A stretch of 26,648 nt of DNA from DATGMP01 sp035293565 (GCA_035293565.1 DATGMP010000051.1:1-26648), one strand, 5' to 3'. Shown: positions 1 through 7,576, counted from the first letter of the stretch. The notes: generated by a model not told the origin, from the letters alone. Program-made: numbers and translations.

Positions 1-1
1 T

Positions 2-985
2 TTCTTCTGCTCGGTCGCGACCACGGGCGTCTATTGCTATCCTTCCTGTGCGGCCCGCACGCCGAACCGGGAGAATGTCGCCTTCTTCGATACGCGGGCC
101 GAAGCCGAGCGGGCCGGCTTCAGGGCGTGCAAGCGGTGCCGGCCGGACCTGCCGCCGAAGGCCGAGCGCGAGGCGGCGCTGATCGAGGAGAGCTGCCGGC
201 GCATCGAATCGGCCGAGGAGCTGCCGAAGCTCGAGGATCTGGCCCGCGAAGCGGGCTTGAGCCCCCATCACTTCCACCGGCTGTTCAAGCGGGTGACCGG
301 TGTCACGCCCAAGGCCTATGCCGCGCACCACCGGCAGAAGCTGGTGCAGGCTAGCCTCGCGGCTGGCGCCGGCGTTACGGAATCGCTGTATGCCTCGGGC
401 TTCAACTCGTCCGGCCGCTTCTACGAGGCCGCGCCGGCGATGCTCGGAATGACTCCCTCCGCCTACCGTAAGGGCGGCGAGGGCGAGATCGTCCAATATG
501 GCATCGGCCGGAGCTCGCTCGGCCTGGTCCTGGTCGCGATGACCGAGGTCGGCGTGTGCGCGATCGTGATGGGCGACGATGCGGCATCGCTTGAGGCGGA
601 GCTGGAGCGCCGGTTCCCGCGCGCCGAGCGGGTCGAGGCCGGTCGCGATTTCAATGCCGTGATCGGCCACGTCGTAAAGCTCATGGACGACCCCGTGCAC
701 GCACGCGCGCTCGACCTGCCGCTCGACATCCGCGGTACTGCCTTCCAGCGGAAGGTGTGGGAAAAGCTCCGCGAGATCCCGTTGGGCGAGACCGCGAGCT
801 ATGCCGAGATCGCACGGCGCACGGGCAATCCCAAGGCGTTCCGCGCGGTGGCCAATGCCTGCGGCGCCAATCCGCTAGCCATTGCCATTCCGTGCCACCG
901 AGCGGTGGCCTCCGGCGGCGGCCTGGGCGGCTATCGCTATGGCGTGGAGCGGAAGCGCAAGCTCCTCACGCGCGAGAAGGCATGA
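2..985 (+). CDS. ada: Ada, methylphosphotriester-DNA/O6-alkylguanine methyltransferase and AraC-type activator (5' partial)
   Basis: The frame is open from base 2, so the start lies upstream; 327 residues are visible and about 26 are missing compared with E. coli Ada. The order is the full Ada order. A zinc site has Cys at visible residues 12, 16, 43 and 46 (YCYPSC, then CKRC), equivalent to E. coli Cys38, 42, 69 and 72; the first accepts methyl groups from phosphotriesters and turns on the activator. An AraC-type HTH follows at about 75-150. The C-terminal O6-methylguanine transferase domain carries IPCHR, with the acceptor Cys at about 298. It repairs methylated DNA irreversibly and is expected to induce its own operon. 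Its stop overlaps the next start as ATGA. The upstream promoter and Ada box are outside the window. Confidence 0.95.
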   Translation, partial: FFCSVATTGVYCYPSCAARTPNRENVAFFDTRAEAERAGFRACKRCRPDLPPKAEREAALIEESCRRIESAEELPKLEDLAREAGLSPHHFHRLFKRVTGVTPKAYAAHHRQKLVQASLAAGAGVTESLYASGFNSSGRFYEAAPAMLGMTPSAYRKGGEGEIVQYGIGRSSLGLVLVAMTEVGVCAIVMGDDAASLEAELERRFPRAERVEAGRDFNAVIGHVVKLMDDPVHARALDLPLDIRGTAFQRKVWEKLREIPLGETASYAEIARRTGNPKAFRAVANACGANPLAIAIPCHRAVASGGGLGGYRYGVERKRKLLTREKA

Positions 986-1725
986 CCGCGGAGCCGGCGA
1001 CATTAATCGGGGGCGACGTCGATATCGGATCGCGAATCGCGTCGCTCGATTGGACCCGCATCCGAGCGGAGCTCGAGGAATTCGGCTGCGCCCGGACCGG
1101 TCCTGTCCTGACGCCGCAGGAGTGCGGAGGGCTGTTTGCCGCCTATGACCGCGACGCCGCCTTCCGCAGTCGGGTGGTGATGGCGCGGCATGGTTATGGG
1201 CGCGGCGAATATCGCTATTTCGCCTACCCGTTGCCGCCGATCGTGGCGTCGCTCCGCTCCGCGCTGTATCCGCGGCTGGCGCCGATCGCGAACCATTGGG
1301 CGCGGCTGCTGGGAGAGGAGGATTCCTACCCGGCCGATTTGGCACCGTTCCTCGAACGCTCCCATGGCGCGGGCCAGTCTCGGCCGACGCCGCTGATCCT
1401 GAAATACGGTCCAGGGGACTATAACCGGCTGCACCAGGATCTTTACGGCGCGCTTGCATTTCCCCTCCAGGCGACCTTCCTGCTGTCGCGGCCCGGCACC
1501 GATTTCGACGGCGGCGAGCTGGTGTTGACGGAGCATTCGCCGCGCCGGCAATCGCGGGCTGAGGTTGTGCCGCTAACGCAGGGCGAAGGCGTCGTCTTCG
1601 CGGTCAATCAGCGTCCGGTGCGCGGGGCGCGCGGGTATCGCCGCGTCGCCATGCGGCATGGGGTCAGCCGGCTGCGCGCAGGCCGCCGCTACACGCTCGG
1701 TATCATCTTCCATGACGCGGCCTGA
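982..1725 (+). CDS. 2OG-Fe(II) oxygenase family protein of the ada-alkB operon (COG3826-like)
   Basis: This 247-residue protein starts at the ATG that overlaps the ada stop by 4 bp, so translation is probably coupled. The sequence shows a double-stranded beta-helix dioxygenase signature: HQD with H151 and D153, a distal H226 in MRHG, and basic residues near 235-236 suited to the 2-oxoglutarate carboxylate. It resembles a bacterial family often annotated as an oxygenase acting on damaged DNA, and it is clearly different from the AlkB encoded just downstream. Position between ada and alkB suggests a role in the adaptive response to alkylation, but its substrate is inferred from context only; a protein or RNA substrate is possible. 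Confidence 0.85.
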   Translation: MTAEPATLIGGDVDIGSRIASLDWTRIRAELEEFGCARTGPVLTPQECGGLFAAYDRDAAFRSRVVMARHGYGRGEYRYFAYPLPPIVASLRSALYPRLAPIANHWARLLGEEDSYPADLAPFLERSHGAGQSRPTPLILKYGPGDYNRLHQDLYGALAFPLQATFLLSRPGTDFDGGELVLTEHSPRRQSRAEVVPLTQGEGVVFAVNQRPVRGARGYRRVAMRHGVSRLRAGRRYTLGIIFHDAA

Positions 1726-2368
1726 AGCTGTAGGCGATCTGTTCGGTCCGCCGCCCGCCCGCGAGCAACTGGCCGAGGGCGCGACGCTGCTGCGCGGCTT
1801 CGCGGCCGGGGAGGCATCGGCGCTGGTCCATTCGATCGATGCCATTGCGGCGGCGGCGCGATTCCGCAACTTGGAGACGCCCGGCGGCTTCCGCATGTCG
1901 GTGGCCATGACCAATTGCGGCCCGCTCGGCTGGGTCAGCGATCGCACGGGCTACCGCTATGAGCCGAGCGACCCCGAGACCGGAAGGCCATGGCCGGCCA
2001 TGCCGGACGTCTTCGCCGCCTTGGCTCAGCGCGCCGCCGCCGAGGCCGGCTTTTCCGGCTTCATACCGGACGCCTGTCTCGTCAACCGCTACGAGCCGGG
2101 CGCTCGCCTCACGCTCCACCAGGATCGTAACGAGCGCGATTACGGCCGGCCGATCGTCTCGGTTTCGTTGGGCCTGCCCGCCACTTTTCTCTTCGGCGGC
2201 GCCAAACGCACCGACCGCCCCCGCCGCGTCCGGCTCTTGAGCGGCGACGTCGCCGTCTGGGGCGGTCCCGCGCGCCTTGCCTTCCACGGCATCGACACAC
2301 TCGCCGACGAAGTGGATTCGCTCACCGGCCGCTGCCGCTACAACCTGACTTTCCGGATGGCGGGTTAG
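1712..2368 (+). CDS. alkB: AlkB, 2-oxoglutarate/Fe(II)-dependent DNA dealkylase
   Basis: The protein has 218 residues from the ATG at 1712, which overlaps the preceding gene by 14 bp. It matches E. coli AlkB (216 residues) along its whole length, including the N-terminal DLFG segment, MSVAMTNCG, the iron ligands in LHQDRNE (H136, D138) with distal H192, and the C-terminal RCRYNLTFR that holds the 2OG-binding arginines. AlkB oxidatively removes 1-methyladenine and 3-methylcytosine lesions, complementing the direct methyl transfer done by Ada. It is the last gene of the operon and meets ilvE head-on with only 9 bp between the stops; no terminator hairpin is visible there. Confidence 0.96.
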   Translation: MTRPEAVGDLFGPPPAREQLAEGATLLRGFAAGEASALVHSIDAIAAAARFRNLETPGGFRMSVAMTNCGPLGWVSDRTGYRYEPSDPETGRPWPAMPDVFAALAQRAAAEAGFSGFIPDACLVNRYEPGARLTLHQDRNERDYGRPIVSVSLGLPATFLFGGAKRTDRPRRVRLLSGDVAVWGGPARLAFHGIDTLADEVDSLTGRCRYNLTFRMAG

Positions 2369-2377
2369 TCCCTCCGA

Positions 2378-3250
2378 TCACCCAGCCGCCCGAACCAGCT
2401 TTTCGTAATCGTCGCGGAGGTGCCGGGTGATCGGGCCCACCTGGTAGTGGTGGTCGGCGATTTGGCCGATGGCGGTCACTTCAGCGGCGGAGCCGGTGAC
2501 GAAGACCTCATCGGCGGTCGCGAGCTCCTCCGGCCACATGGCGCGTTCGACCACGGTCAAGCCGCGCGCCTTGGCCAGCCGGATCACCGTCTGGCGGGTG
2601 ATTCCGTTCAGGAAGCAGTCGGGCTTGGGTGTGTGTATGATCCCGTCCTTGACCAGAAACAGGTTGGCGCCCGTCGCCTCGGCCAGCTGGCCGCGATAAT
2701 CCAGCATCAGCGCGTCGTTCCAGCCCTCGGCCTCGGCGGCGTGCTTCGAGAGGGTGCAGATCATGTAGAGGCCGGCAGCCTTCGACGCCGTTGGCGCGGT
2801 CTCGGGCGAGGGGCGTTTCCATTTGGAGAAGGTAAGCCGGATGCCCTTGTCGCGCAGCTCTGGCGAAAAATAGCTCGGCCATTCCCAGGAGGCGATCGCG
2901 ACATGAATCTTGCTCTGCTGGGCCGAGACTCCCATCTGCTCCGATCCGCGCCATGCGACGGGGCGGACATAGGCGTCGGGGAAGCCGTTCGCCTTTACCA
3001 CCGCATTGCAGGCGGCGTCGAGCTGCTCGGTCGTGTAGGGGAGGGAGAAGCCTAGCAGCGCTGCGGATTCCGACAGCCGTCGATTGTGCCAGGAGAGCTC
3101 GAACACCCGCCCGCCATAGGCCCGCATACCCTCGAAGACCGCGCTTGCGTAATGGAGGCCGTGGGTCAAGACGTGGATTTTCGCGTCGCGCCAGGGCACC
3201 ATCTTGCCGTCGAGCCAAATCGAGCCGTCGCGATCGTCCATCGGTATCAT
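2378..3250 (-). CDS. ilvE: Branched-chain amino acid aminotransferase
   Basis: This is a class IV PLP aminotransferase of 290 residues. It transfers the amino group between glutamate and the keto acids of leucine, isoleucine and valine. The catalytic lysine is K157 in TASKAAGLYM, matching Lys160 of E. coli IlvE; the HGLHYASAVFEG motif (about 30-41) and EATGANLF are also typical. I chose the ATG at 3250 because GGGAGG lies 7 bases upstream; an in-frame ATG nine codons earlier lacks a comparable site. A D-amino acid transaminase or aminodeoxychorismate lyase is less likely given the IlvE-like length and motifs. It is divergent from petP, an order familiar from alphaproteobacteria. Confidence 0.93.
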   Translation of the reverse strand: MIPMDDRDGSIWLDGKMVPWRDAKIHVLTHGLHYASAVFEGMRAYGGRVFELSWHNRRLSESAALLGFSLPYTTEQLDAACNAVVKANGFPDAYVRPVAWRGSEQMGVSAQQSKIHVAIASWEWPSYFSPELRDKGIRLTFSKWKRPSPETAPTASKAAGLYMICTLSKHAAEAEGWNDALMLDYRGQLAEATGANLFLVKDGIIHTPKPDCFLNGITRQTVIRLAKARGLTVVERAMWPEELATADEVFVTGSAAEVTAIGQIADHHYQVGPITRHLRDDYEKLVRAAG

Positions 3251-3311
3251 CGAAAATCCTCCCGCGCGCCGCAGCAAGCCCTAGCGCCGCGTCGCGATCC
3301 GTGCCAAACTT

Positions 3312-3328
3312 GGTCATGATAACTGACC
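3312..3328. promoter_or_regulatory. Candidate operator dyad in the ilvE-petP intergenic region
   Basis: GGTCA and TGACC flank a 7-base spacer (GGTCATGATAACTGACC). The site lies 7 bases before the petP start and inside the 84-bp divergent spacer. A third ACTGACCT half-site occurs at 3341-3348 inside the first codons of petP. MarR-family proteins commonly bind such dyads at their own promoters, so autoregulation by PetP is plausible but inferred. Confidence 0.4.
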
Positions 3329-3334
3329 TAACCA

Positions 3335-3838
3335 ATGATGACTGACCTCAAGACCGCGGTCAATCCGCTGCTTCTCCACGAAGAGAAGTTGCGCCAGGGG
3401 ATCGAGCTCTTGTTCTACGGCTACCGCGATTTCACCGGTGAGGCCGACCAGGAGCTGGCCGCTCTGGGCCTCGGCCGAGCGCATCATCGGGCGATCTATT
3501 TCATCGGCCGCAATGCCGGTCTGACCGTCAGCCAGCTCCTGGCCATACTCAAGATCACCAAGCAGAGCCTGTCGCGCGTGCTGCAGGAGTTGGTTGCCAA
3601 GGGCTACGTGTCCCAGCAGCCCGGGGAAACCGACCGAAGGCAGCGGCGGCTCACCTTGACCGAGGCCGGCCAGGCGCTGGAACGCAAGCTGACCGAGGCG
3701 CAGCGCCAGCGGATCGCGCGCGCCTATCGCATGGCCGGTCCCGATGCGGTCGAGGGCTTCCGCCAGGTCCTGCTGAATCTGATCGATGAGGCCGATCGGC
3801 CGCGGCTGGTCCGCAACCGCTTGTCGGGGGCCGCTTAG
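3335..3838 (+). CDS. petP: MarR-family regulator, PetP-like
   Basis: This 167-residue winged-helix regulator has the helix SQLLAILKITKQSLSRVL followed by a wing with TDRRQRRL, the typical MarR arrangement at about 65-110. The stretches GYRDFTGEADQ, LGRAHHRAIYFI and GFRQVL resemble PetP of Rhodobacter capsulatus, where petP and petR precede the cytochrome bc1 genes and both are needed for its expression. The adjacent PetR-type response regulator 14 bp downstream supports this identification. No bc1 genes are in this window, so its target here is open. ATG codons at 3335 and 3338 are both possible starts. Confidence 0.85.
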   Translation: MMTDLKTAVNPLLLHEEKLRQGIELLFYGYRDFTGEADQELAALGLGRAHHRAIYFIGRNAGLTVSQLLAILKITKQSLSRVLQELVAKGYVSQQPGETDRRQRRLTLTEAGQALERKLTEAQRQRIARAYRMAGPDAVEGFRQVLLNLIDEADRPRLVRNRLSGAA

Positions 3839-3852
3839 GCTTCCCCCGAGCG

Positions 3853-4545
3853 ATGACGGCGCTTGCCGATCTGCCGCATCTGCTCGTCGTCGACGACGAC
3901 ACGCGGCTCCGTGCGCTTCTGGCGCGTTATCTGGACGAGCAGGGATTTCTGGTCAGCACCGCCGCTTCGGCGGCCGAGGCGCGCGCGCAGCTCAAGTCGC
4001 TGACCTATGATCTGCTGGTGCTCGACGTGATGATGCCTGGGGAGAGCGGGCTGGACTTTGCCAAATCACTGCGGCAGGCGGCCAACAGCATGCCGATCCT
4101 GATGCTGACCGCGCGGGGGGAGGCCGAACAACGCATCGCTGGGCTCGAGGCCGGCGCCGACGATTATCTTGCCAAGCCCTTCGAGCCCCGCGAGTTGCTG
4201 CTGCGGATCGCGGCCATCCTGCGCCGATCGGTGAAGCCGCCGGAAGGTCCGCAGCCGATCAAGCTCGGACGGTGGCGATTCGATCCCGAGCGGGCGGAAT
4301 TGATTTCGGGCGAGGAGATCGTGCGGCTGACCGATGTCGAAGCCGGGCTGCTCCGCGTGCTGGCGCAATCGCCAGGAATCATCGTCGGTCGCGACGAACT
4401 CGCCGACCGGAGCGGAGTCCAGGTCGCGGCGCGCAGCGTCGATGTGCAGGTCAATCGGCTTCGCCGCAAGATCGAGCAGGACCCTAAACTCCCACGATAC
4501 CTTCAGACCGTGCGCGGATCGGGCTATGTCCTCCGCCCCGATTGA
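3853..4545 (+). CDS. petR: OmpR-family response regulator, PetR-like
   Basis: This 230-residue, two-domain response regulator has an N-terminal receiver with the acidic pocket D14-D16, phosphoacceptor D58 in LDVMMPG, T86 and K108 in LAKPFEP. A C-terminal winged helix (about 135-228) ends in RYLQTVRGSGYVLRP, the usual OmpR/PhoB ending. The order MarR gene, this gene, then an EnvZ-like kinase whose start overlaps it by 20 bp, argues for one operon and a cognate pair. Similarity and position point to PetR of the purple bacteria; the regulated genes cannot be seen here. Confidence 0.9.
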   Translation: MTALADLPHLLVVDDDTRLRALLARYLDEQGFLVSTAASAAEARAQLKSLTYDLLVLDVMMPGESGLDFAKSLRQAANSMPILMLTARGEAEQRIAGLEAGADDYLAKPFEPRELLLRIAAILRRSVKPPEGPQPIKLGRWRFDPERAELISGEEIVRLTDVEAGLLRVLAQSPGIIVGRDELADRSGVQVAARSVDVQVNRLRRKIEQDPKLPRYLQTVRGSGYVLRPD

Positions 4546-5896
4546 GACGGCCGACCGGACTTCCGACGCGAAGCCGGAACGGCTCGGCATCGGGGCGCGG
4601 ATCAAGAGCTTCCTGCCGCGGACGATCGAGGGCCGGACGCTCGCGATCATCGTCATCCCGGTGTTCATCGCGCAGATCCTGACACCGATCCTCTTCTTCG
4701 AGCGTCATTTCAGCTCGCTCTCGCGCGGCCTCGCTTTCGCGGTCGCCGGCGATATCGCAACCATCATCGACGATATGGAACGCGAACCTTCGAACCAGCG
4801 GCAGATTTTCGCCGACGCGCGCCGGACGCTCGAGCTCACCGTCGATCTGGAGCCGGGGGCGACGCTCGCGCCTCGCGTGGGCCCGCGCTGGAATCCGCTG
4901 ATCGAGCCGGTGCTCATGACGGCGCTGCAGGAGCGTGTCGGGCTTCCCTTCACCATCGGCTCGTCCGGCGCCGACGAGGCCGCTGAGATCCGAGTGCAGC
5001 TCCCGCAAGGCGTTCTCGATGTCCTGGCGCCGCAGCACAGGCTGTTCAGCTATACGGCGTTCGTCTTCATCGGCTGGGTGATCGGCGTGCCCATCGTGCT
5101 CACTTGGATCGCGATCATCTTCATGCGCAACCAGGTGCGGCCGATCCGTCGCCTGGCCGTCGCGGCCGAGAGCTTCGGCCGCGGCGTCGACACGGTGCGG
5201 CTGAGGCCCGCTGGTGCGCTCGAAGTGCGGCAGGCCGCGGCCGCCTTCATCGTCATGCGCGACCGAATCCGACGCCAGATCGCGCAGCGTACCGAGATGC
5301 TGGCCGGCGTATCACACGACCTCAGGACGCCGCTGACCCGCATGAAGCTGCAGCTCGCGCTGCTGAGGAACGAACCCGAGGCCGAGGAGCTGCGTGCCGA
5401 CATCGCCGAGATGGAGGGAATGATCGAGGCCTATCTGGCCTTCGCGCGAGGCGAGGGGGCGGAGACGCCGCAGGCGACGGACTTGGCGGCGATGCTCGGA
5501 GAGATCGTGAACGGTCTGCCGGCGAAAGCGCCGGCGACTCTGTCGATCGATGCGCCGATCGAAATTGCGGTGCGGCCGGTCGCAATGCGACGCTGCCTGT
5601 CCAACCTGATCGGCAATGCAGCCCGCTATGCGCGGCGGGTCGAGATCACGGCAAGCCGTAAGCCCGGGACCGTTTCGATCGTGATCGACGACGACGGCCC
5701 GGGCATTCCGGTCGACAAGCGCGAGGAAGTATTCCGGCCTTTCGTCCGTCTTGACCCGTCGCGCAACATCGAGACCGGCGGGGTCGGTCTTGGCCTCACG
5801 GTCGCGCGCGAGATCGCGCACGGCCATGGCGGCGAGATCAACCTCGAAGACAGCCCCTTGGGCGGGCTCAGGGTGGTGCTGACGCTGCCCGGTTAG
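4526..5896 (+). CDS. EnvZ-like membrane sensor histidine kinase
   Basis: The protein has 456 residues from the ATG at 4526, inside the end of the response regulator gene. It has a first membrane segment (about 38-58), a periplasmic sensor region of about 115 residues, a second membrane segment (about 178-200), a HAMP linker (about 201-253), a HisKA dimerisation domain with phosphorylated H264 in GVSHDLRTPL, and an HATPase domain with N-box N360 and N364, a DDDGPGIP G1 box and GVGLGLTVA. It should phosphorylate the upstream PetR-like regulator. The signal is unknown. Its stop overlaps the stop of the convergent phasin gene by 3 bases. Confidence 0.92.
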   Translation: MSSAPIETADRTSDAKPERLGIGARIKSFLPRTIEGRTLAIIVIPVFIAQILTPILFFERHFSSLSRGLAFAVAGDIATIIDDMEREPSNQRQIFADARRTLELTVDLEPGATLAPRVGPRWNPLIEPVLMTALQERVGLPFTIGSSGADEAAEIRVQLPQGVLDVLAPQHRLFSYTAFVFIGWVIGVPIVLTWIAIIFMRNQVRPIRRLAVAAESFGRGVDTVRLRPAGALEVRQAAAAFIVMRDRIRRQIAQRTEMLAGVSHDLRTPLTRMKLQLALLRNEPEAEELRADIAEMEGMIEAYLAFARGEGAETPQATDLAAMLGEIVNGLPAKAPATLSIDAPIEIAVRPVAMRRCLSNLIGNAARYARRVEITASRKPGTVSIVIDDDGPGIPVDKREEVFRPFVRLDPSRNIETGGVGLGLTVAREIAHGHGGEINLEDSPLGGLRVVLTLPG

Positions 5897-6327
5897 TGCT
5901 TTACCTTTTGCACCGCGGCCTTGAGCTCGGTCAGGCTCTCGCCGATGCGCTTGGTCAGGACGTCGGTTGCGTCGGTGTTCGACTTGGCGGCCATCTCAAC
6001 GAGCTCGCGCAGATTGGCGATCGCCTTCTCGAACGACCTCTTCAGCAAGTCGGTTTGCTGGGCGAGCTTCTCCTCGGGCGCCCCGGTCCCCATCAGATCC
6101 TTGAGCACCGAAGAGCTCTCCTCGATCGTCTGGCGCAGGATCTCGGCCTCGCGCTTCAGCAGAGCTTGGATGCCCTCGATCACCAGCTGGTTGGCGGCCG
6201 TGACCGCCTCGATGTTGCGGCGCTGCGTCGCGAGAATTGTCTCGACGTCGAAGTTGGGGACGCGGAATTCGCCAAAGATTTTCGTGAAGTCGGTCTCGAA
6301 GAACGGGTAGCTTTGGGCGGTGGGCAT
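5893..6327 (-). CDS. phaP: Phasin family protein (PHA granule-associated)
   Basis: This 144-residue protein is almost entirely helical and rich in Lys, Glu, Ala and Leu. It has the phasin core: an aromatic N-terminus (YPFFETDFTKIF), then NIEAVTAANQLVIEGIQAL, a long amphipathic region and a KAAVQKVKH tail. Phasins coat polyhydroxyalkanoate granules and control their size. I chose the ATG at 6327 because AGGAGG sits about 9 bases upstream; an in-frame ATG 12 codons earlier would start inside the operator described next. The gene stands alone with its own promoter region, which fits PhaR-type control. The phaC, phaA and phaB genes are not in the window. Confidence 0.88.
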   Translation of the reverse strand: MPTAQSYPFFETDFTKIFGEFRVPNFDVETILATQRRNIEAVTAANQLVIEGIQALLKREAEILRQTIEESSSVLKDLMGTGAPEEKLAQQTDLLKRSFEKAIANLRELVEMAAKSNTDATDVLTKRIGESLTELKAAVQKVKH

Positions 6328-6347
6328 GGGCGCTTGCCTCCTGGTTA

Positions 6348-6362
6348 TGCTGCATTGCAGCA
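6348..6362. promoter_or_regulatory. PhaR-type operator upstream of the phasin gene
   Basis: TGCTGCATTGCAGCA is a perfect dyad of 6+3+6 bases and contains CTGC-N3-GCAG exactly, the motif reported for PhaR, the repressor of phasin genes in Paracoccus and Rhodobacter. It lies about 20 bases upstream of the phasin start and just downstream of the predicted -10, where a bound repressor would block transcription. The phaR gene is not in the window. Confidence 0.7.
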
Positions 6363-6374
6363 AAATACGTCCGA

Positions 6375-6403
6375 GATATGAGGCAAGCCGGGCGCGAAGT
6401 CAA
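6375..6403 (-). promoter_or_regulatory. Candidate sigma70 promoter of the phasin gene
   Basis: On the minus strand TTGACT (6403-6398) is followed after 17 bases by CATATC (6380-6375). The -35 is good and the -10 is poor (3 of 6). The start would fall just before or within the PhaR-type dyad at 6348-6362. Confidence 0.4.
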
Positions 6404-6410
6404 GCGCAAT

Positions 6411-6425
6411 GCACAAAATTTGTGC
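6411..6425. promoter_or_regulatory. Perfect palindrome GCACAAAATTTGTGC
   Basis: Seven-base arms surround one central base, placed between the stop of the TetR/COQ9-like gene and the -35 of the phasin promoter. A one-base loop and no following T run make a terminator unlikely, so a protein-binding site is the better reading. The binding protein is unknown. Confidence 0.4.
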
Positions 6426-7124
6426 TCAGGCTTGCTTTCTTCGACGCGGCGCGCGGGTACGGCTCGCGCTGCGCCGGGATGGACCGGGGGTCACATCGGG
6501 CTCAGCCGACGGGGGCTCCGTGACGGCCGCGGCGGGGCGGGACCGGCCGAATTTGCCGCCGAGCACGCGCTCGATGCGGTTGAGCTCCCGGTCCAGGGCC
6601 GCCATGGTCTTGGCGAGGTCCGGGCTCTCGTCGCCGAACCAGGCGCGGAGCGTCGCGACATAGGCGGCTCCGAGAGCGGCCAGCCTCAGAGGCATGAGCG
6701 GTCCCCCGATCCTGATCCCCGCCCCGGCATACATCCAGGCGACGGAGCGCGGCAGCGCGCAGGTGAGGACGAAGCTGCTCGGCGGGTCCATCGGCAGCTC
6801 GCGCGCGATGCGGCGAAGCCCGTCGCGATAAGGCTGGAGCGCATCCAGCCGCGCCATGATGATCTCGAACAGCCGGTCGCGCTGCGCCTCCCCGGTGTCG
6901 ACGGGGGACGCGCCCGACAGCATCAGCGTGTCGACCATGCGCTCGAAGCCGTCCAGAATCTGCGGCCGGTTGCCATAGCAGCGGGCGAGCTCGGCGAGCG
7001 TCACGCCCGCCTCGGCGGCGATCTCGGCGAGGCTGAGCGCGCGCCAGCCGCGGGTCGCCGACAGCTGCACCGCCGCGATCGCGATCTTTTCGGCGGTCTC
7101 CGACGAAGCCCTGGATCCAGCCAT
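6426..7124 (-). CDS. TetR-family/COQ9-like protein
   Basis: This 232-residue protein has an N-terminal TetR-type helix-turn-helix (about 10-55; SLAEIAAEAGVTLAELARCY). Its C-terminal part (about 75-190) looks more like the COQ9 family than a classical ligand-binding TetR domain: FEIIMARLDALQPYRDGL, LPRSVAWM and ESPDLAKTMAALDREL. COQ9 is a lipid-binding TetR-fold protein that helps ubiquinone biosynthesis, so the protein could be a ubiquinone accessory factor, a DNA-binding regulator, or both. The last 35 residues are a basic, low-complexity tail (SRRSASRTRAPRRRKQA). It follows the DUF423 gene with a 2-bp gap, so the two are probably one operon. Confidence 0.78.
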   Translation of the reverse strand: MAGSRASSETAEKIAIAAVQLSATRGWRALSLAEIAAEAGVTLAELARCYGNRPQILDGFERMVDTLMLSGASPVDTGEAQRDRLFEIIMARLDALQPYRDGLRRIARELPMDPPSSFVLTCALPRSVAWMYAGAGIRIGGPLMPLRLAALGAAYVATLRAWFGDESPDLAKTMAALDRELNRIERVLGGKFGRSRPAAAVTEPPSAEPDVTPGPSRRSASRTRAPRRRKQA

Positions 7125-7126
7125 CT

Positions 7127-7549
7127 TCAGCTCCCCTTCCTAAGAGCGGCCCCTGTCACGGCGAGCCAGCCCAGTATAAACGACGCCCCGCCGATCGGCG
7201 CGGCCGCTCCCAGCCATCTGGGGCCATGGAGCGCCAGCGCGTAGAGCGTGCCCGGAAACAATAGCGCGCCCACGAGAAACAGCCACAGGGCGGCCTTTCC
7301 CCAGGCCGGCGCGAGCCGTCCCTGATTCAGGAGGATCACGACCGCCAGTATGGCCAGCGCATGAAGCGCGCCATAGAGGCTCCCGGTCTTGAGCCAGCCG
7401 ATCTCAGCGGCGTCGGCGACCGCATCCAGCCCATGCGCCGCGAACGCGCCGGCCACGACCGACGTTCCCGCGATGAGCGCCGCCGCCGCGACCCAGCCCC
7501 TGTCCCAAGGTTGACCGGCTCCGAAGCGGTCGCGATCTTCCACGCTCAT
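7127..7549 (-). CDS. DUF423 small integral membrane protein
   Basis: The protein has 140 residues with about four hydrophobic segments and the DUF423 (YgdD-type) signature GAFAAHGL near residue 35, followed by LHALAILAV, ALLFPGTLYAL and PIGGASFILGW. The family is widespread and conserved in the inner membrane, with no established biochemical role. It is the upstream gene of a two-gene operon with the TetR/COQ9-like gene and is divergent from the glycosyltransferase, 27 bp away. No strong ribosome binding site precedes the ATG. Confidence 0.88.
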   Translation of the reverse strand: MSVEDRDRFGAGQPWDRGWVAAAALIAGTSVVAGAFAAHGLDAVADAAEIGWLKTGSLYGALHALAILAVVILLNQGRLAPAWGKAALWLFLVGALLFPGTLYALALHGPRWLGAAAPIGGASFILGWLAVTGAALRKGS

Positions 7550-7576
7550 CTCAATCGGCTAGTTTGGACTTAGACT

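Noticed and set aside
757..981. N-terminal extension of the second oxygenase into the ada gene
   Set aside because: The conserved protein begins at the ATG at 982, and the longer frame would overlap the essential methyltransferase domain of Ada with an arginine-rich sequence.
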